Part shown: positions 8,338 through 17,758 of the stretch, piece after piece | Position numbering within the stretch: position 1 is the first letter of the stretch | How the letters are laid out: every line of letters starts with the position of its first letter | Assembly (NCBI GenBank): GCA_003248865.1 | Contig: QFPK01000008.1 | Coordinates: 73,050 to 137,049 of the forward strand | Length of the DNA: 64,000 nt | DNA from: Sphingomonas sp. | GTDB taxonomy: Bacteria; Pseudomonadota; Alphaproteobacteria; Sphingomonadales; Sphingomonadaceae | Reading direction: 5' to 3' | Notes under the pieces: generated by a model | Seen by the model: only the letters and a program-made list of their open reading frames with translations | Databases searched by the model: none | Told to the model about the DNA's origin: nothing | Made by a program: the position numbers and the translations under genes

Positions 8338-8864
8338 CACAGCCGCTGCTGCTGATCGTGGAGGATGACGACGCCTTCGCCCGCACCCTGCAACGCTCGT
8401 TCGAACGGCGCGGCTATCGCGTACTCCACGCCTCGACCCTGTCCGATGTCGAGCTGCTGCTGCGCACGCACCGGCCCGGCTTCGCCGTGGTGGACCTGAA
8501 GCTGGGCGTCGGCTCCGGCCTCGTCTGCGTGCAGCAACTGCGCACGCACGATGCCGCCATGAAGATCGTGGTGCTCACCGGCTTCGCCAGCATCGCCACC
8601 GCCGTGGAAGCGATCAAGCTGGGCGCGGACCATTATCTGGCCAAACCCTCCAACAGCGACGACATCGAAGCCGCCTTCGCCCGCGAAGGCGGCGACGCCC
8701 ACGCCCCCGTCGACGGGCGGCAATCCTCCATCAAGACGCTGGAATGGGAACATATCCACCAGACGCTGGTGGAAACCGACTTCAACATCTCCGAAGCGGC
8801 GCGCCGGCTGGGCATGCACCGGCGGACGTTGGCGCGGAAGCTGGAGAAACGGCAGGTGCGGTAG
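8334..8864 (+). CDS. regA: RegA/PrrA/ActR-type response regulator
   Basis: 176 residues from the ATG that overlaps the kinase stop. The receiver domain has acidic pocket EDDD near residue 10, phospho-acceptor D54 in VVDLKLG, T82 and K104. The C-terminus is a Fis-type helix-turn-helix, NISEAARRLGMHRRTLARKLEKR, as in RegA, PrrA and ActR. The size is normal for this short regulator family. It should be phosphorylated by the upstream kinase and control respiratory genes, probably including cyo. It is the last gene of the plus-strand chain; a hairpin-rich repeat follows. Confidence 0.92.
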   Translation: MTQPLLLIVEDDDAFARTLQRSFERRGYRVLHASTLSDVELLLRTHRPGFAVVDLKLGVGSGLVCVQQLRTHDAAMKIVVLTGFASIATAVEAIKLGADHYLAKPSNSDDIEAAFAREGGDAHAPVDGRQSSIKTLEWEHIHQTLVETDFNISEAARRLGMHRRTLARKLEKRQVR

Positions 8865-8870
8865 GGGCGT

Positions 8871-9102
8871 TTTGCCTCCGGCGGGCCGGGCCCTGCCCGG
8901 CACCCGGCAGGGGCGTGACGCCCGTGCACCCCCATTTTTTGGTCGTACGCTCAGGTTGCGGTGACGGCTGAGTTTATTGCCTGCGGCGCCATTAAACTCC
9001 AGCGCCGCAGGCAATCAAACATCGTCGCGCGCGACTTCGGAGTGGGAGCGCGGCGCCAATTTCGAGGGTGCAGGGAAATCATTTCCCTGCCCGCCGGAGG
9101 CA
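8871..9102. repeat. Dispersed hairpin-rich intergenic repeat, copy 1
   Basis: The gap between the convergent regA-like and metal ATPase genes carries an element that recurs at 25458-25678. The strongest parts are a 12-bp inverted repeat at 8977-8988 and 9003-9014 (arm TTGCCTGCGGCG) and a 21-bp palindrome at 9070-9090 (GCAGGGAAAT around a central C). Positions 9062-9102 are identical over 41 bases to 25638-25678. The element looks like a REP/BIME-like module. Sitting between converging genes, it may act as a two-way terminator or mRNA-stabilising hairpin (inference). Confidence 0.75.
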
Positions 9103-9117
9103 AAACCCTGCCTCCCC

Positions 9118-11574
9118 TCACCCCGCCGTCCGATCCTTCCATCCCAGCAGCCTGAGTGCGTTCAGCACCACCAGCAGGGTGGAGCCTTCGTGCAGCGCGA
9201 CCGCCGGGCCGATGCCGAGGCCCAGGATGGTAGCGGGCACCAGCAGCGCGACCACGCCCAGGCTGACGAACAGGTTCTGCCGGATGATGCTGCGGGTGCG
9301 GCGGCTGAGGCCGACGGCGAACGGCAGGTGGGAGAGATCGTCTGCCATCAGGGCGACGTCGGCGGTTTCCAGTGCCACGTCGGATCCGGCGGCGCCCATG
9401 GCGATGCCGACGCTGGCGTTGGCCATGGCGGGGGCGTCGTTCACGCCGTCGCCCACCATCGCCACCAGCCCCTGATCGCTTAGCTTGCGGATGGCGTCCA
9501 CCTTGTCTTCGGGCATCAGGTCGCCCCAGGCTTCGTCCAGCCCGACATCCTTCGCGATGCTTTCGGCGACTTTCTGATGGTCGCCCGAGATCATGATCAT
9601 GCGGCGGATGCCGATGGTGCGCAGCCGCTCCAGCGCGGCGCGGGCTTCGGGGCGCGGAGTGTCCATCAGGCCGATCGCGCCGAGGTCGCGGTTGCCATGG
9701 CGCACCACCATGCTGGTCTGCCCGGCTTCCCGCAGGTCCGCGATGGCTTTCTGCATCTCGGCCGAGAGCGCGGGGGTGTCGCCCGCGCCGAACATCTCGG
9801 CTTTTCCGATCAGCACCTCTTCGCCGTCGAGGGTGGCGGAAACGCCCTGCCCGGTGTGGCTTCTGAGGCCGGTGGCGACCGGGACGGTCGTGCCCGCCAG
9901 TCGTTCCTGCCCGTCCTTCGCAATGGCGCGGGCCAGCGGGTGATCCGACAGTTGCTCGACGGCGACGGCGACGGCGAGGAGCTGCTGCTCCGTGACGCCG
10001 GGTGCGGGCACCACGCTGCGGATGCGCGGTTCGCCCACGGTCAGCGTGCCGGTCTTGTCGAAGGCGATGGCGTCCAGTGCGCCCAGCAGTTCCAGCGGCG
10101 CCCCGCCCTTCACCAGCACGCCGCCGCGCGCCGCGCGCGCCACGCCGGAGAGCACGGCGCTGGGGGTGGCGATGGCGAGCGCGCAGGGGCTGGCGGCCAC
10201 CAGCACCGCCATGGCGCGGTAGAAGCTGTCGCGGAAGGGCTCGTCCACCACCACCCAGGCGAACAGCAGCAGCGTGGCGAGCGCGAGGACGAGGGGTACG
10301 AAGACCCGCTCGAAGCGGTCGGTGAAGCGCTGCGTGGGGGAGCGGCGGGTTTCCGCCTCGCTCACGAGGCGGACGACGCGGGCGAGGGTCGATTCCGAGG
10401 CCTTGCGACTCACCTCGATCTCCAGCGCGCCGCTGCCGTTGATGGTGCCGGCGAACACGCGCGCCGAGGCGGAGACGAGGTCGGGCTTGGCGCGGGCGAG
10501 CGCCACATCCTCCACCGGCTTCTTGTCGACGGGGATGCTTTCGCCGGTGACGGGGGCCTGATTGATGCTGGACTGGCCGGAAACGACGAAGCCGTCGGCT
10601 GCCAGCCGCTCGTCCGGCCGCACCACCACGATGTCGCCGACGGCGAGTTCCGCGACGGGCAGCTCGACCAGCTGGCCGTCGCGCTTCACCGTCGCGGTGT
10701 CGGGCGCCAGCTTGCCAAGCGCCTCGATGGCGGCGCGGGCCTTGCCCATGGCATAATGTTCCAGTGCATGGCCTAGGCTGAACAGGAACAGCAGCAGCGC
10801 CCCTTCGGCCCATGCGCCGAGTGCGGCGGCACCGGCGGCGGCCACCAGCATCAGGGTGTCGATCTCGAAGCGCTTCAGCTTCAGGTTGTCGATCGCCTCG
10901 CGCAGGGTGAAGAAGCCGCCGAAGATGTAGGCGCCGACGTAGCAGGCGACCGGCAGCCAGCCGGGGGCGGCGGGCAGCAGCTTCTCGACAAGGAAGCCGA
11001 TAATCAGCACCGCCCCGCAGGCGAGCGCGAAGATCAGCTCGCTGTTGGGGCCCAGGATACCGCCATGGTCATGGCTGTGCCCATGCTCGCCGGGGCCGTG
11101 ATCGTGCCCCGCATGCTCGTCCTCGATGGGGGCGACGTTGCGGATGTCGAGCCGGGCCAGTTCGTCGCGGATCACAGGCTCTGACGTGATCGAACGATCA
11201 TATTCCACGCTGAGGGCGCCCGCGCCATTGGCGTTGGCTTCCAGGATGCCGGGGCGCTGACGCAGGCTGTCTGCGATGGTGCGGGCCCGGCGCGGGTGCA
11301 CCGAGCCTTCCATCTGCCAGAGGAGGTGACCCACACGCTGGGTCACCTCCGCCCCGGCCGATTGCGCCAGCTCGCGGATGCGCGACAGCGCGATCCTGTC
11401 GGGATCATAATGGATGCACAGCAGTGCCCGCCCGTCGGCAGCGGCGGAGACATGCACGGTCTCCACCCCGCGATGGCCCTTCAGCTCGGTGATGAGGCGG
11501 CCGACGCAGGCGTCGGCTGCATCCGACACCTCCGGCAGCAGAACGGGAATGTCGATCTTCAGTCTGTCTGTCAT
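9118..11574 (-). CDS. P1B-type heavy-metal exporting ATPase
   Basis: 818 residues. The N-terminal 160 residues resemble two degenerate metal-binding domains without a CxxC pair. A His-rich linker (HAGHDHGPGEHGHSHDHGG, about 176-195) precedes the membrane core. The transmembrane metal site is SPC (S462-P463-C464, not CPC), the phosphorylation site is DKTGTLT (D506), and GDGVNDAPAM forms the hinge. SPC pumps belong to the group often linked to Co, Zn or Cd. The ATG at 11574 lies 10 bp after the czcA stop, so the gene is the last in the czc operon. It would move cytosolic metal to the periplasm, where CzcCBA can expel it. Confidence 0.92.
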   Translation of the reverse strand: MTDRLKIDIPVLLPEVSDAADACVGRLITELKGHRGVETVHVSAAADGRALLCIHYDPDRIALSRIRELAQSAGAEVTQRVGHLLWQMEGSVHPRRARTIADSLRQRPGILEANANGAGALSVEYDRSITSEPVIRDELARLDIRNVAPIEDEHAGHDHGPGEHGHSHDHGGILGPNSELIFALACGAVLIIGFLVEKLLPAAPGWLPVACYVGAYIFGGFFTLREAIDNLKLKRFEIDTLMLVAAAGAAALGAWAEGALLLFLFSLGHALEHYAMGKARAAIEALGKLAPDTATVKRDGQLVELPVAELAVGDIVVVRPDERLAADGFVVSGQSSINQAPVTGESIPVDKKPVEDVALARAKPDLVSASARVFAGTINGSGALEIEVSRKASESTLARVVRLVSEAETRRSPTQRFTDRFERVFVPLVLALATLLLFAWVVVDEPFRDSFYRAMAVLVAASPCALAIATPSAVLSGVARAARGGVLVKGGAPLELLGALDAIAFDKTGTLTVGEPRIRSVVPAPGVTEQQLLAVAVAVEQLSDHPLARAIAKDGQERLAGTTVPVATGLRSHTGQGVSATLDGEEVLIGKAEMFGAGDTPALSAEMQKAIADLREAGQTSMVVRHGNRDLGAIGLMDTPRPEARAALERLRTIGIRRMIMISGDHQKVAESIAKDVGLDEAWGDLMPEDKVDAIRKLSDQGLVAMVGDGVNDAPAMANASVGIAMGAAGSDVALETADVALMADDLSHLPFAVGLSRRTRSIIRQNLFVSLGVVALLVPATILGLGIGPAVALHEGSTLLVVLNALRLLGWKDRTAG

Positions 11575-11584
11575 GATCTGGTCC

Positions 11585-14500
11585 TCATGCCACAGTCGGT
11601 GGCGCAATGGGGAGTGCCGCGGCTTCGTCCGCCGGCTGCCGCGCGAACCGCGCATAGAGCGTGGGCAGTACGAACAGGGTGAGGAGCGTGGCCGAGATCA
11701 GCCCGCCGATCACCACCGTTGCCAGCGGCCGCTGCACTTCGGCGCCTGCGCTGGTGGCAAGCGCCATCGGCACGAAGCCCAGGCTGGCGACGAGCGCCGT
11801 CATCACCACCGGCCGCAGGCGAAGGCGCGCGCCTTCATAGGCCGCCTCCGCGCGCGACAGGCCGCGCCGCATCAGGTCCTGGATCGAGGTGACCATCACC
11901 AGCCCGTTCAGCACCGCGATGCCCGACAGCGCGATGAAGCCCACCGCCGCCGAGATGGAGAAAGGCATCCCCCTGAGCGCCAGCGCCGCCACGCCGCCCA
12001 CCAGTGCCAGCGGCACGCCGGTGAACACGATGGCCGCATCCCGCACGCTGCCCAGCGCCGAATAGAGCAGCAGCAGGATCAGCAGGAAGCAGGCGGGCAC
12101 CACGAGCGAGAGACGCTTTCCGGCCGATTGCAGATTCTCATACTGGCCACCCCAGTCGAGATACTGCCCAGCCGGCAGGCGAACCTCTTGCGTGATGCGC
12201 GCCCGAGCCTCCTCCACCACGCCCGCCACGTCGCGGCCGCGCACATTGGCCTGCACCACCACGCGGCGCTTGCCGTTTTCGCGGCTGATCTGGTTTGGGC
12301 CGTCGGTGACGGCGATGTCGGCGACGCTTTCCAGCGGCACGAAGCCGCCGCCCGGAATGGGCACCGGCAGCTGGCGCAACCGCTGCACATCCGAACGCGC
12401 CTCGTCATCGAGCCTGAGCGTGACGGCAAAGCGCCGGTCGCCCTCGAAGATCTGGCCTGCGTCGCGCCCGCCAATGGCGGCCGCCACAACCGCCTGCACA
12501 TCGGCGGCCGTGACGCCCAGCTGCGCCATGGCGGCGCGTTTCGGCCGGATATCCAGCATGGGCAGGCCTTCGGTCTGCTCCACCCGCACATCGACCGCAC
12601 CCGGCGTCTCGCGCAGGATGGCAGCGATGCGGTTGGCCGTCAGGTTCATGGCATCGGGATCGTCCCCGAACAGCTTCACCGCCACATCGCCGCGCACGCC
12701 GGCGATCAGCTCGTTGAAGCGCATCTGGATGGGCTGGCTGATCTCGTAGGCGCCGCCGGGGATTTCCTCCAGCTTCGCCTCCACCTTTGCCACGAGGTCC
12801 GCCTTGGGCAGGCGCTGGTCCGGCCATTCCTTGCGGGGCTTCATGATGATGAAGGTGTCGGAGATGTTGGGCGGCATCGGGTCCGACGCGAGCTCGGCCG
12901 TGCCCGTCTTGGAAAAGACGAACTTCACTTCCGGCACGGTCGCGATGGCCTTTTCGATCCGGCTCTGCATCGCCTGCGACTGATCGACCGAGGTGCCGGG
13001 AATGCGCAGCACCTGCACCGTCATATCCCCTTCATCCAGTTGCGGCAGGAATTCCTGCCCCAGCATCAGGAACAGGGCGCAGGCCGCGGCGAAGCTGCCC
13101 AGCCCTGCCCCCACCGTCAGCCGGGGGCGCGCCATCGCCTTTTGCAGCCCCGGCTCATAACGGGCGGACAGCCAGTGCATGATGCGCCCTTCCTTTTCGG
13201 CAACCGGCTTCGACAGCCAGATGGCGAGCATGGCGGGCACAAACGTCAGCGAGAGGATGAAGGCCGCCACCAGCGCGATGATCACCGTCAGCGCCATGGG
13301 GGTGAAGGTCTTGCCTTCCACGCCCGACAGCGTGAGCAGCGGCACATAGACGAGAATGATGATCGCCTGCCCGAACACCGACGGCCGGATCATCTCGCGC
13401 GAGGCTGCCGCGATCACCGGCAATCGTTCGTCCAGCGTCAGCAGCCGGCCCAGCTTGTGCTGCCGCTCGCTCATGCGGCGCAGGCTGTTTTCCACGATGA
13501 TCACGGCGCCGTCCACGATCAGGCCGAAGTCCAGTGCGCCGAGGCTCATCAGGTTCGCCGACACGCCCGCCTTCAGCATGCCGAAGCTCGTCATCAGCAT
13601 GGTGATGGGGATCACCAGCGCGGCGATCAGCGCCGCGCGGAAATTGCCCAGCAGCGCGAACAGCACCACGATCACCAGCAGTGCGCCTTCCGTCAGATTC
13701 TTCGCGACCGTGCGGATCGTGGAGTTCACCAGTGCGGTGCGGTCCAGCACGGGCTGGATGGTCACATCGGTCGGCAGGGAGGCGTTGATCTCGCCGATGC
13801 GGGTTGAGACCGCCGAGGCGACGTCCCGGCTGTTCTCGCCGATGCGCATGATGGCGGTTCCCACCACCACCTCGCGTCCGTTCTCGGAGGCCGAGCCATA
13901 GCGGATCGCCTGCCCCATCCGAACCTCTGCCACCTGATCGAGCCGGATCGGCGTGCCGCCGCGCGTCGCGATCACGGTTTCGGCCAGTTCGCGGGCATTG
14001 CGGATGCGCGCGTCGGAGCGCACGGCGAGGCCTTCCCCGCCGCGATCCACCACGCCTGCGCCAATGCCCTTGTTGTTCGCCTCCAGCGTGGTCGCCAGAT
14101 CGTTCAGCGTCAGGCCCAGCGCGGCCATCTTCTGCAGATCGGGCACCACCTGGAACTGCTTCACATGGCCGCCGATGGAATCCACCCCGGCAAGGCCGGG
14201 CGTGCCGCGCAGCAGCGGTGCCACGATCCAGTCCTGCACGGTGCGCAGATAGGTGGCCTTGTCCGCGTCCGTCAGCAGCACATCGCCTTCGGGCGTAATG
14301 TAGCTGCCGTCGGGCTGCAGCCCCGGTTCGCCCGGCTTGTGGGTGTCCTCGTCGCGGTGCTGAAGATGCACCGTCCACATGAACACTTCGCCGAGGCCCG
14401 TGGCGATCGGCCCCATTTCGGGGTTCGCGCCCTCGGGCAGGCTTTCCTCCGCCACGCGCAGGCGTTCGGCCACCTGCTGGCGGGCGAAATAGATGTCGGT

Positions 14501-14815
14501 GTCGTCGGTGAACACCGCCGTCACCTGCGCGAAGCCGTTGCGGCTGAGTGAGCGGGTGTATTCAAGGCCCGGGATCCCCGCGAGCGCGGTTTCGATGGGG
14601 AAGGCCACCTGCTTCTCCACCAGTTCGGGCGAGAGGGCGGGGGCGGAGATGTTCACCTGCACCTGATTGTTGGTGATGTCCGGCACGGCGTCGATGGGCA
14701 ACCGGGCGATGGCCCAGCCGCCGATCAGCACGGCCAGGAAGGTCAGCATCAGGATGAACCAGCGGCGCTCGACCGAGAAGGTCACGATGCGGGCGATGAG
14801 TCCGGTGTCGGTCAT
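11585..14815 (-). CDS. czcA: CzcA/CusA-family heavy-metal RND pump
   Basis: 1076 residues, normal for the heavy-metal-efflux branch of RND transporters. The family signature DFGLIVDGAVIIVEN (about 429-443) lies in the fourth transmembrane helix and carries the acidic residues used for proton coupling. The N-terminus IDAVPDITNNQVQVN and the LMSLGALDFG stretch are also typical of CzcA. It works as an inner-membrane trimer with CzcB and CzcC to drive Zn, Cd or Co out of the periplasm. It follows czcB after 3 bp and precedes the ATPase gene by 10 bp. Confidence 0.95.
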   Translation of the reverse strand: MTDTGLIARIVTFSVERRWFILMLTFLAVLIGGWAIARLPIDAVPDITNNQVQVNISAPALSPELVEKQVAFPIETALAGIPGLEYTRSLSRNGFAQVTAVFTDDTDIYFARQQVAERLRVAEESLPEGANPEMGPIATGLGEVFMWTVHLQHRDEDTHKPGEPGLQPDGSYITPEGDVLLTDADKATYLRTVQDWIVAPLLRGTPGLAGVDSIGGHVKQFQVVPDLQKMAALGLTLNDLATTLEANNKGIGAGVVDRGGEGLAVRSDARIRNARELAETVIATRGGTPIRLDQVAEVRMGQAIRYGSASENGREVVVGTAIMRIGENSRDVASAVSTRIGEINASLPTDVTIQPVLDRTALVNSTIRTVAKNLTEGALLVIVVLFALLGNFRAALIAALVIPITMLMTSFGMLKAGVSANLMSLGALDFGLIVDGAVIIVENSLRRMSERQHKLGRLLTLDERLPVIAAASREMIRPSVFGQAIIILVYVPLLTLSGVEGKTFTPMALTVIIALVAAFILSLTFVPAMLAIWLSKPVAEKEGRIMHWLSARYEPGLQKAMARPRLTVGAGLGSFAAACALFLMLGQEFLPQLDEGDMTVQVLRIPGTSVDQSQAMQSRIEKAIATVPEVKFVFSKTGTAELASDPMPPNISDTFIIMKPRKEWPDQRLPKADLVAKVEAKLEEIPGGAYEISQPIQMRFNELIAGVRGDVAVKLFGDDPDAMNLTANRIAAILRETPGAVDVRVEQTEGLPMLDIRPKRAAMAQLGVTAADVQAVVAAAIGGRDAGQIFEGDRRFAVTLRLDDEARSDVQRLRQLPVPIPGGGFVPLESVADIAVTDGPNQISRENGKRRVVVQANVRGRDVAGVVEEARARITQEVRLPAGQYLDWGGQYENLQSAGKRLSLVVPACFLLILLLLYSALGSVRDAAIVFTGVPLALVGGVAALALRGMPFSISAAVGFIALSGIAVLNGLVMVTSIQDLMRRGLSRAEAAYEGARLRLRPVVMTALVASLGFVPMALATSAGAEVQRPLATVVIGGLISATLLTLFVLPTLYARFARQPADEAAALPIAPPTVA

Positions 14816-14818
14816 GGC

Positions 14819-15958
14819 TCAGTGCCCTCCATGCTCGGCTTCGCCCTTGCCGAGCTCGGCCTTCAGGGTGAAGCTGTTGGCGACGGCGATGCGTTCATCG
14901 CCGCTGAGCCCCGAGGTGATGACGACCCTGTCGCCGCTCGGCTGGCCCAGCGTGACGGGGACGGCGCGGAAGCCGTCGTCTGTGCGCACGAACAGGCTGG
15001 GGCGACCTTCCACCGTCTGCACGGCGGCCGCGGGCACCAGAATGGCAGGTGTGCCGCCGGCGCCTTCCAATTGGATCGCGGCGGTCACGGGCTCGCCCAC
15101 GCGCCAGTCTCCGGCGCGATTGTCGAGCCGGGCGATCACGGTGACGAGCCGGGTGCCGGTGTCCAGCACGGGGGACACATAGCTCACCCGGGCCAGCGCG
15201 CGGCGGTCGGCCGAACTGACCTCCACCGATGCGCCGGGGCGCACCTGCCCGGCATCCGCCAGAGTCAGCGCCATGGTGACGGAAAGCTGGGACAGGTCCG
15301 CCACGCGGAACAGCTCAGCATCGGGCGCGACGGTTTCGCCCAGCGCTGCGGCCCGCGCGATGACATGGCCGGAGATGGGCGCGCGAATGGCGACACGGTT
15401 GAGCGCACCGGCTGATCCACCGGTGGCGGAGAGCTTCTGGCGCGCGAGGCGCACGGCGATGCGCGCTTCCTCGGCCGCCGTGCGCGCGGCGATCAGATCC
15501 TGCTCGGGCGTCACCCGCTCCGCGAACAATTTCTGTTCCCGTCTGAGGTTGGAGTCCGCCAGTGCAAGGCGGGCCCCTGCCGCTTCCACCTCGGCGTTGA
15601 GCGAGGCCGCCTCGCTGCTTTCCAGCACGGCGAGCGTCTCCCCCTGCCGCACCGGCTGGCCGAGGTTGCGCGTGAGCGAGACGACGCGCCCGCCCATCGC
15701 GGCCGACACCAGCTGCGTGCGCTCGGGGTCGCCCTCGATCGTGGCCGGCAGGGTCAGGCTGCCGCCGCCGGACTTCAGCGGTGTGACGAGGGTGATCCCG
15801 GCTGCCGCGATCTGCGCGGGCGTGAGGGCCACATGGCCCTCTTCTTCGGCGGGCGCCTCTCGCGCAGCCGGTTCTTCGGGGGTCTGGCTGCCGGAACAAC
15901 CGGTTGCCAGCAGGGCGACAAGGGAGAGCGGCAGCGCGCTCCGGGCGAATGATCTCAT
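14819..15958 (-). CDS. czcB: CzcB-type periplasmic adaptor (lipoprotein)
   Basis: 379 residues with a lipoprotein signal ending LLATGC (Cys21). Then come the two halves of a biotinyl-lipoyl-like domain (GRVVSLTRNLGQPVRQGETLA and RAPISGHVIARAAALGETV) around a coiled-coil hairpin, and a beta-barrel domain. The C-terminus EAEHGGH has a few possible metal-binding His residues. It bridges CzcA and CzcC. The start overlaps the czcC stop by ATGA, so translation is likely coupled. Confidence 0.92.
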   Translation of the reverse strand: MRSFARSALPLSLVALLATGCSGSQTPEEPAAREAPAEEEGHVALTPAQIAAAGITLVTPLKSGGGSLTLPATIEGDPERTQLVSAAMGGRVVSLTRNLGQPVRQGETLAVLESSEAASLNAEVEAAGARLALADSNLRREQKLFAERVTPEQDLIAARTAAEEARIAVRLARQKLSATGGSAGALNRVAIRAPISGHVIARAAALGETVAPDAELFRVADLSQLSVTMALTLADAGQVRPGASVEVSSADRRALARVSYVSPVLDTGTRLVTVIARLDNRAGDWRVGEPVTAAIQLEGAGGTPAILVPAAAVQTVEGRPSLFVRTDDGFRAVPVTLGQPSGDRVVITSGLSGDERIAVANSFTLKAELGKGEAEHGGH

Positions 15959-17211
15959 GGCATGATGTCCTGTTGGCCGGGCGCGCGGGCGGTGAGCCGC
16001 TCGAGCTGCGCCGAGGCGAGATGGGTGGCGAGCAGCGCGTCGGTCGCGCGGGCTCGGGTTTCGGAAAGGCTGCGTTCGGCTTCCAGCAGGTCGAGCTGGC
16101 TGAACTTGCCGTTGGCATAGCCGATGCGGGCGATGCGGGCGGCTTCCTCCGCTGCGGCAAGGGCCGGACCGGATGCCGTTGCAGCTGCGGCTACCGCGTC
16201 AGCCAGTGCAGCGTCGGCGGCTATAATCTGCTGTTGCAGCCGGATTTCGGTCAGTCGTCGCCGGGCGTCCGCCGCCTGCCGTTCGGCACGGGCACCCGCG
16301 AGCGCGGCGCGCCCGTTCTGGAACAACGGCATCGGCACCGACAGGCTGACAAGCGCGGCATTGCTGTCGCTCTCCACCAGCCGGCGCGCGCCCGCGCCCA
16401 GCGTGAGGTCCGGCACACGCTGGGATTGCGCCAGCCGCACGCCCGCGTCTGCGGCGGCCACGTCGGCGTCGGCCGCCGCCAGCAGCAGCGAGCCCTGCGC
16501 CTGCGCGGCGGTGCGGGCCGGAATGTGCCGGAACCAGCCCGTGTCCAGCTGAGCACCCGAAACCGGCCCGATCAGCCGTTCCAGCGCACCGCGTGCCACC
16601 GATGCCGCGCGTTCGGCCTGGCCGACAGCGGCATCGGCGTTGATCCGCGCCAGATCGGCCCGCTGCGCCTCGATGGGCGACGCGCGCCCCGCCTCCACGC
16701 GGAGGCGCGCGGCGCGGGCGCCATCGGCGGCGATGCGCGCCTCGTCACGCGCGGTGGCCAGCCGCTGCGTCGTTGCGACGGCGACAGCATAGGCTTCGGT
16801 GACATTCAGCTTCAGATCGGCACCGGCCGCCACCGAGCCCAGCGACGCACGCGTGATCTGCACGTCCGCCAGCGCAAGCCGGGCGGCGCGCTTGCCGCCC
16901 AGTTCGATCGGAAAGCCGAGCGACGCCGTGGCTTCGGCGCTGCGGGTGCCGCGATAGGCGCCGCTTCCGGCAAAATTCTCCAGCTCCGTGGTGAGGGTGG
17001 GGTTGGGCCGCAGCCCGGCGACGGTGCGCGCCGCATCGGCGGCGCGGCTGTCAGCCTCGGCGGCTTCCAGCAGCGGAGACTGCGTGCCCGCCAGTTCGAG
17101 CGCGCGGGACAGGGTGAGGACCGCATCGGCGTTCCCCGATGTCGGTGGGTTCGCCTGCGCCCCGGAGGCGCAGACGAGTGCGGTCATCGCGACCGCAAAC
17201 AGGCGATTCAT
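15955..17211 (-). CDS. czcC: CzcC-type outer-membrane channel
   Basis: 418 residues with a cleavable signal peptide (about 1-20, ending ASGAQA) and two repeats of the TolC/outer-membrane-factor fold, including GLRPNPTLTTELENFAGSG and GYANGKFSQLDLLEAERSL. The ATG at 17211 is preferred over an in-frame ATG at 17232 because AGGAG lies 9 bp before it. It forms the exit duct of the CzcCBA efflux complex. It is the second gene of the operon, 62 bp after the small His-rich protein gene. Confidence 0.92.
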   Translation of the reverse strand: MNRLFAVAMTALVCASGAQANPPTSGNADAVLTLSRALELAGTQSPLLEAAEADSRAADAARTVAGLRPNPTLTTELENFAGSGAYRGTRSAEATASLGFPIELGGKRAARLALADVQITRASLGSVAAGADLKLNVTEAYAVAVATTQRLATARDEARIAADGARAARLRVEAGRASPIEAQRADLARINADAAVGQAERAASVARGALERLIGPVSGAQLDTGWFRHIPARTAAQAQGSLLLAAADADVAAADAGVRLAQSQRVPDLTLGAGARRLVESDSNAALVSLSVPMPLFQNGRAALAGARAERQAADARRRLTEIRLQQQIIAADAALADAVAAAATASGPALAAAEEAARIARIGYANGKFSQLDLLEAERSLSETRARATDALLATHLASAQLERLTARAPGQQDIMP

Positions 17212-17273
17212 GGATACTTCTCCTGACGGCAAAGGGCAGCCGACGCGCGAAGGCGTCGGCGGCGTGCAGTGCG

Positions 17274-17615
17274 TCAGGCGATGGGAGGCCTCAGCAGATG
17301 ATCCGGGGGCGACTGGGACCGATGGATCTCACCCGCCGGAACCTCCGGCGAGCGTCCGTAGACAAGGAAGCCGGCGCTGGCGCGCGGCGCGGGTGAGGCC
17401 AGATGATGGCCATGGCAACCGCCATGCTGGTGGATTACGCCGGAATCACCGGCATGGTCGCTGCCGCCGGAGTCCCCGGTGGAGGCTGCTGTGACGGGCG
17501 GGCAGATCTGCTCGGCGGCGTGCACGATGTTGCTGAACAGCATGGCCAGCACCAGCGTCAGCGCGACGGCAAGCGCCGTCCGCCGTCCGCTGATGCGAAC
17601 CAGCGCCAGACTCAT
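17274..17615 (-). CDS. Small periplasmic His-rich protein at the head of the czc operon
   Basis: 113 residues from the ATG at 17615, with a hydrophobic signal segment ending NIVHAAE. The mature part has HAGDSGVIHQHGGCHGHH, a cluster of six His and one Cys that could bind metal, and ends PPDHLLRPPIA. Small proteins of this kind, including CzcI-like ones, often open czc operons and are thought to tune regulation or buffer periplasmic metal. The assignment rests on position and composition, not on a clear domain. A longer frame to 17699 exists but would run across the operator at 17698-17718. Confidence 0.6.
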   Translation of the reverse strand: MSLALVRISGRRTALAVALTLVLAMLFSNIVHAAEQICPPVTAASTGDSGGSDHAGDSGVIHQHGGCHGHHLASPAPRASAGFLVYGRSPEVPAGEIHRSQSPPDHLLRPPIA

Positions 17616-17690
17616 CAGGCTTGCGCCCCGTTGCTGCGAAACTCCGTCGGCATATCCGCCAGAAACCTCAAACGACTCGATGTGGCCGTT

Positions 17691-17721
17691 TCTATGCACC
17701 CTGTAGCAACTACAGGGTCAA
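17691..17721 (-). promoter_or_regulatory. CadR/PbrR-type promoter-operator of the czc operon
   Basis: Reading leftwards there is a -35 box TTGACC (17721-17716), a 19-bp spacer and a -10-like CATAGA (17696-17691). The spacer is over-long, as required by MerR-family activators. It is centred on a perfect dyad, ACCCTGTAG-CAA-CTACAGGGT (17698-17718), which closely resembles the known CadR and PbrR operators. It drives the czc operon leftwards, 76 bp before the first start codon, and would be activated when the divergent cadR-like protein binds Cd, Pb or Zn. Confidence 0.85.
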
Positions 17722-17758
17722 GCCTGTACATATCCGCTTGGACAATATGGGACAGGCC

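Noticed and set aside
11414..13807. 797-codon plus-strand frame opposite the ATPase and czcA genes
   Set aside because: Antisense shadow; no motif, no ribosome binding site.
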